Below are positions 63,094 through 64,000 of a DNA stretch of 64,000 nt, piece by piece. The notes below the pieces were generated by a model. That model saw only the letters and a list, made by a program, of their open reading frames with translations, made no database searches and was not told where the DNA came from. Source of the stretch: Poa pratensis (taxonomy: Eukaryota > Streptophyta > Magnoliopsida > Poales > Poaceae); assembly GCA_947311845.1 (NCBI GenBank), contig CAMZMU010000027.1, forward strand, positions 25,574,368-25,638,367, given 5' to 3'. Made by a program: the position numbers and the translations under genes. The first letter of the stretch is position 1. Each line of letters starts with the position of its first letter.

Positions 63094-63977
63094 TGATGTA
63101 GGGTAGGTCCCGAGCTTCACGGATTGACGGCGGATTTGAGCGAACGCACGCAAGAACACACGAAGAACGCGAAGAACACAAGAAGACAAACACGATACAA
63201 GGACATGTTTCCCTCACCGGTCGGTCCAAGCCGGTCCAATAGAATCACCCAAAGGGAGAGATTGGCAAGTAGTAGATACAAAGAGAGGTCTTGAGGGTTG
63301 TTTCTCCAAACGGTCAACCCAACCGATCCATATAGAGTCACCCGAAGATGAAAGATTGACAAGTAGTCAAACTACAAGTAGAGGTCTTGAATCTATAAGA
63401 GTGATCTTCTCCACAAGAGGAGGCCTTGAATCCACAAGGGGAGGCAACACCACAAAGGGGTGGGTAAGGAGCTTATGCTAAACTCTCTCTCATCATAGAC
63501 TCTTCCCTCTCTCGGAGGTGGGGAACTCCTATTAATAGTCTTAGTACAAAAGGGGGCAGGACACGAGTGGTCGGCCCTGTAGGCCGGGCTGGGGGCCGGC
63601 TGGGAAGCCGGTTGCTTCGGCTAGGGGGCCGGCTGGCTCTGGCGAGTGGCCGGGCTGGGAGCCGGCCTGGGCCGGGCTGGAGGCCGGCCAGACTGGCTGC
63701 GCCACCTTCTTCTTCTTCACCTTGACGCTTTCTCCTCCTCTTCCAAGCGTACGCCTTGGATGATCTTGAGCCTTGGGCTTCCTCGGCATCTCCCTTGACA
63801 TCCGTACTCATCGTATGAAACCTAACATATTAAAGGGATAGATGCTCACGTAGTATATCATCCAATGGTGTACAAAATCGGTTCTCGTAGAGGAAGGAGT
63901 TCACCTTTAATGTCCATGGTGACTTGTGAAGTGTTGGAGTGCTTGACATGGTAATGGTCGTAGGTCGGGCTACATCA
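63094..63977 (-). repeat. 5' LTR (minus element)
   Basis: 884 bp, collinear with 57331-58232 but with many substitutions and length changes in the GGCCGG array. Its TATA position reads TATTAATA instead of TATAAATA. Confidence 0.9.
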
Positions 63978-64000
63978 AAATATAGGCCCAAAAGTCGGAT

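Larger units (their letters stand above)
57331..63977 (-). mobile_element. Complete non-autonomous LTR retrotransposon with gag-like Cys-rich ORFs, no pol
   Basis: The LTRs at 57331-58232 (3') and 63094-63977 (5') both begin TGATGTAG and end CTACATCA. The target duplication AAATA is at 57326-57330 and 63978-63982. On the minus strand the primer site TGGTATCAGAGC lies next to the right LTR and a purine tract GAGGGGAGA next to the left LTR, fixing the orientation. The 4.9 kb interior carries gag-like frames with two CCHC knuckles and Cys-rich repeats but no protease, RT or integrase. A hAT element sits in it. LTR divergence is visibly larger than in the Tat element, so it is older. Confidence 0.9.

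Overview
The window is grass nuclear DNA and most resembles a Triticeae (wheat or barley type) genome. The evidence is layered LTR retrotransposons, abundant Stowaway and Tourist MITEs, Helitrons, SINEs and L1-type LINEs, plus genes with GT-AG introns whose products match grass families. There is nothing bacterial and no CRISPR array. All family calls come from reading motifs; no database search was run.

Layout. 1-9350 is a minus-strand Ty3/gypsy (Athila-like) element that runs off the left edge. It is split by a complete plus-strand LTR element (642-7051, TSD ATTCA) that carries only one unusual ORF. 9351-15740 is a MITE/SINE/retroposon patch with a hAT transposase C-terminal relic. 16164-21272 is a gene island: a selenium-binding protein / methanethiol oxidase gene with two single-base frameshifts, then an intact DUF1618 gene. 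22690-36940 is an L1-type LINE interrupted by a 12.06 kb Tat-lineage Ty3/gypsy element (24130-36189, TSD GTGGG). That element has near-identical LTRs, two RNase H domains and an antisense gene. 37485-42930 holds a GRF zinc-finger fragment, a SINE and two abutting Helitrons, one of which carries a serine acetyltransferase fragment. 43047-44947 is an intact glycine-rich RNA-binding protein gene, probably mitochondrial. 45722-49063 has a hypothetical ORF, a LINE tail interrupted by a PIF/Harbinger element, and a small two-exon gene. 50131-52160 is a decayed NBS-LRR gene, followed by a promoter-like region with a tandem duplication and a C/D snoRNA candidate. 53308-55891 has a 1.7 kb TA-flanked element enclosing an exon-like ORF with its own promoter motifs, then a Tourist-type element. 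57331-63977 is a complete minus-strand LTR element (TSD AAATA, tRNA-iMet primer site) that encodes CCHC zinc knuckles and cysteine-rich tandem repeats but no polymerase.

Themes. Nearly every element boundary is supported by matching target-site duplications, so the order of insertions can be read. A striking number of conserved reading frames are broken by exactly one missing base. This occurs in the youngest retroelement and in the selenium-binding protein gene alike, so either real decay or residual sequence error must be considered.
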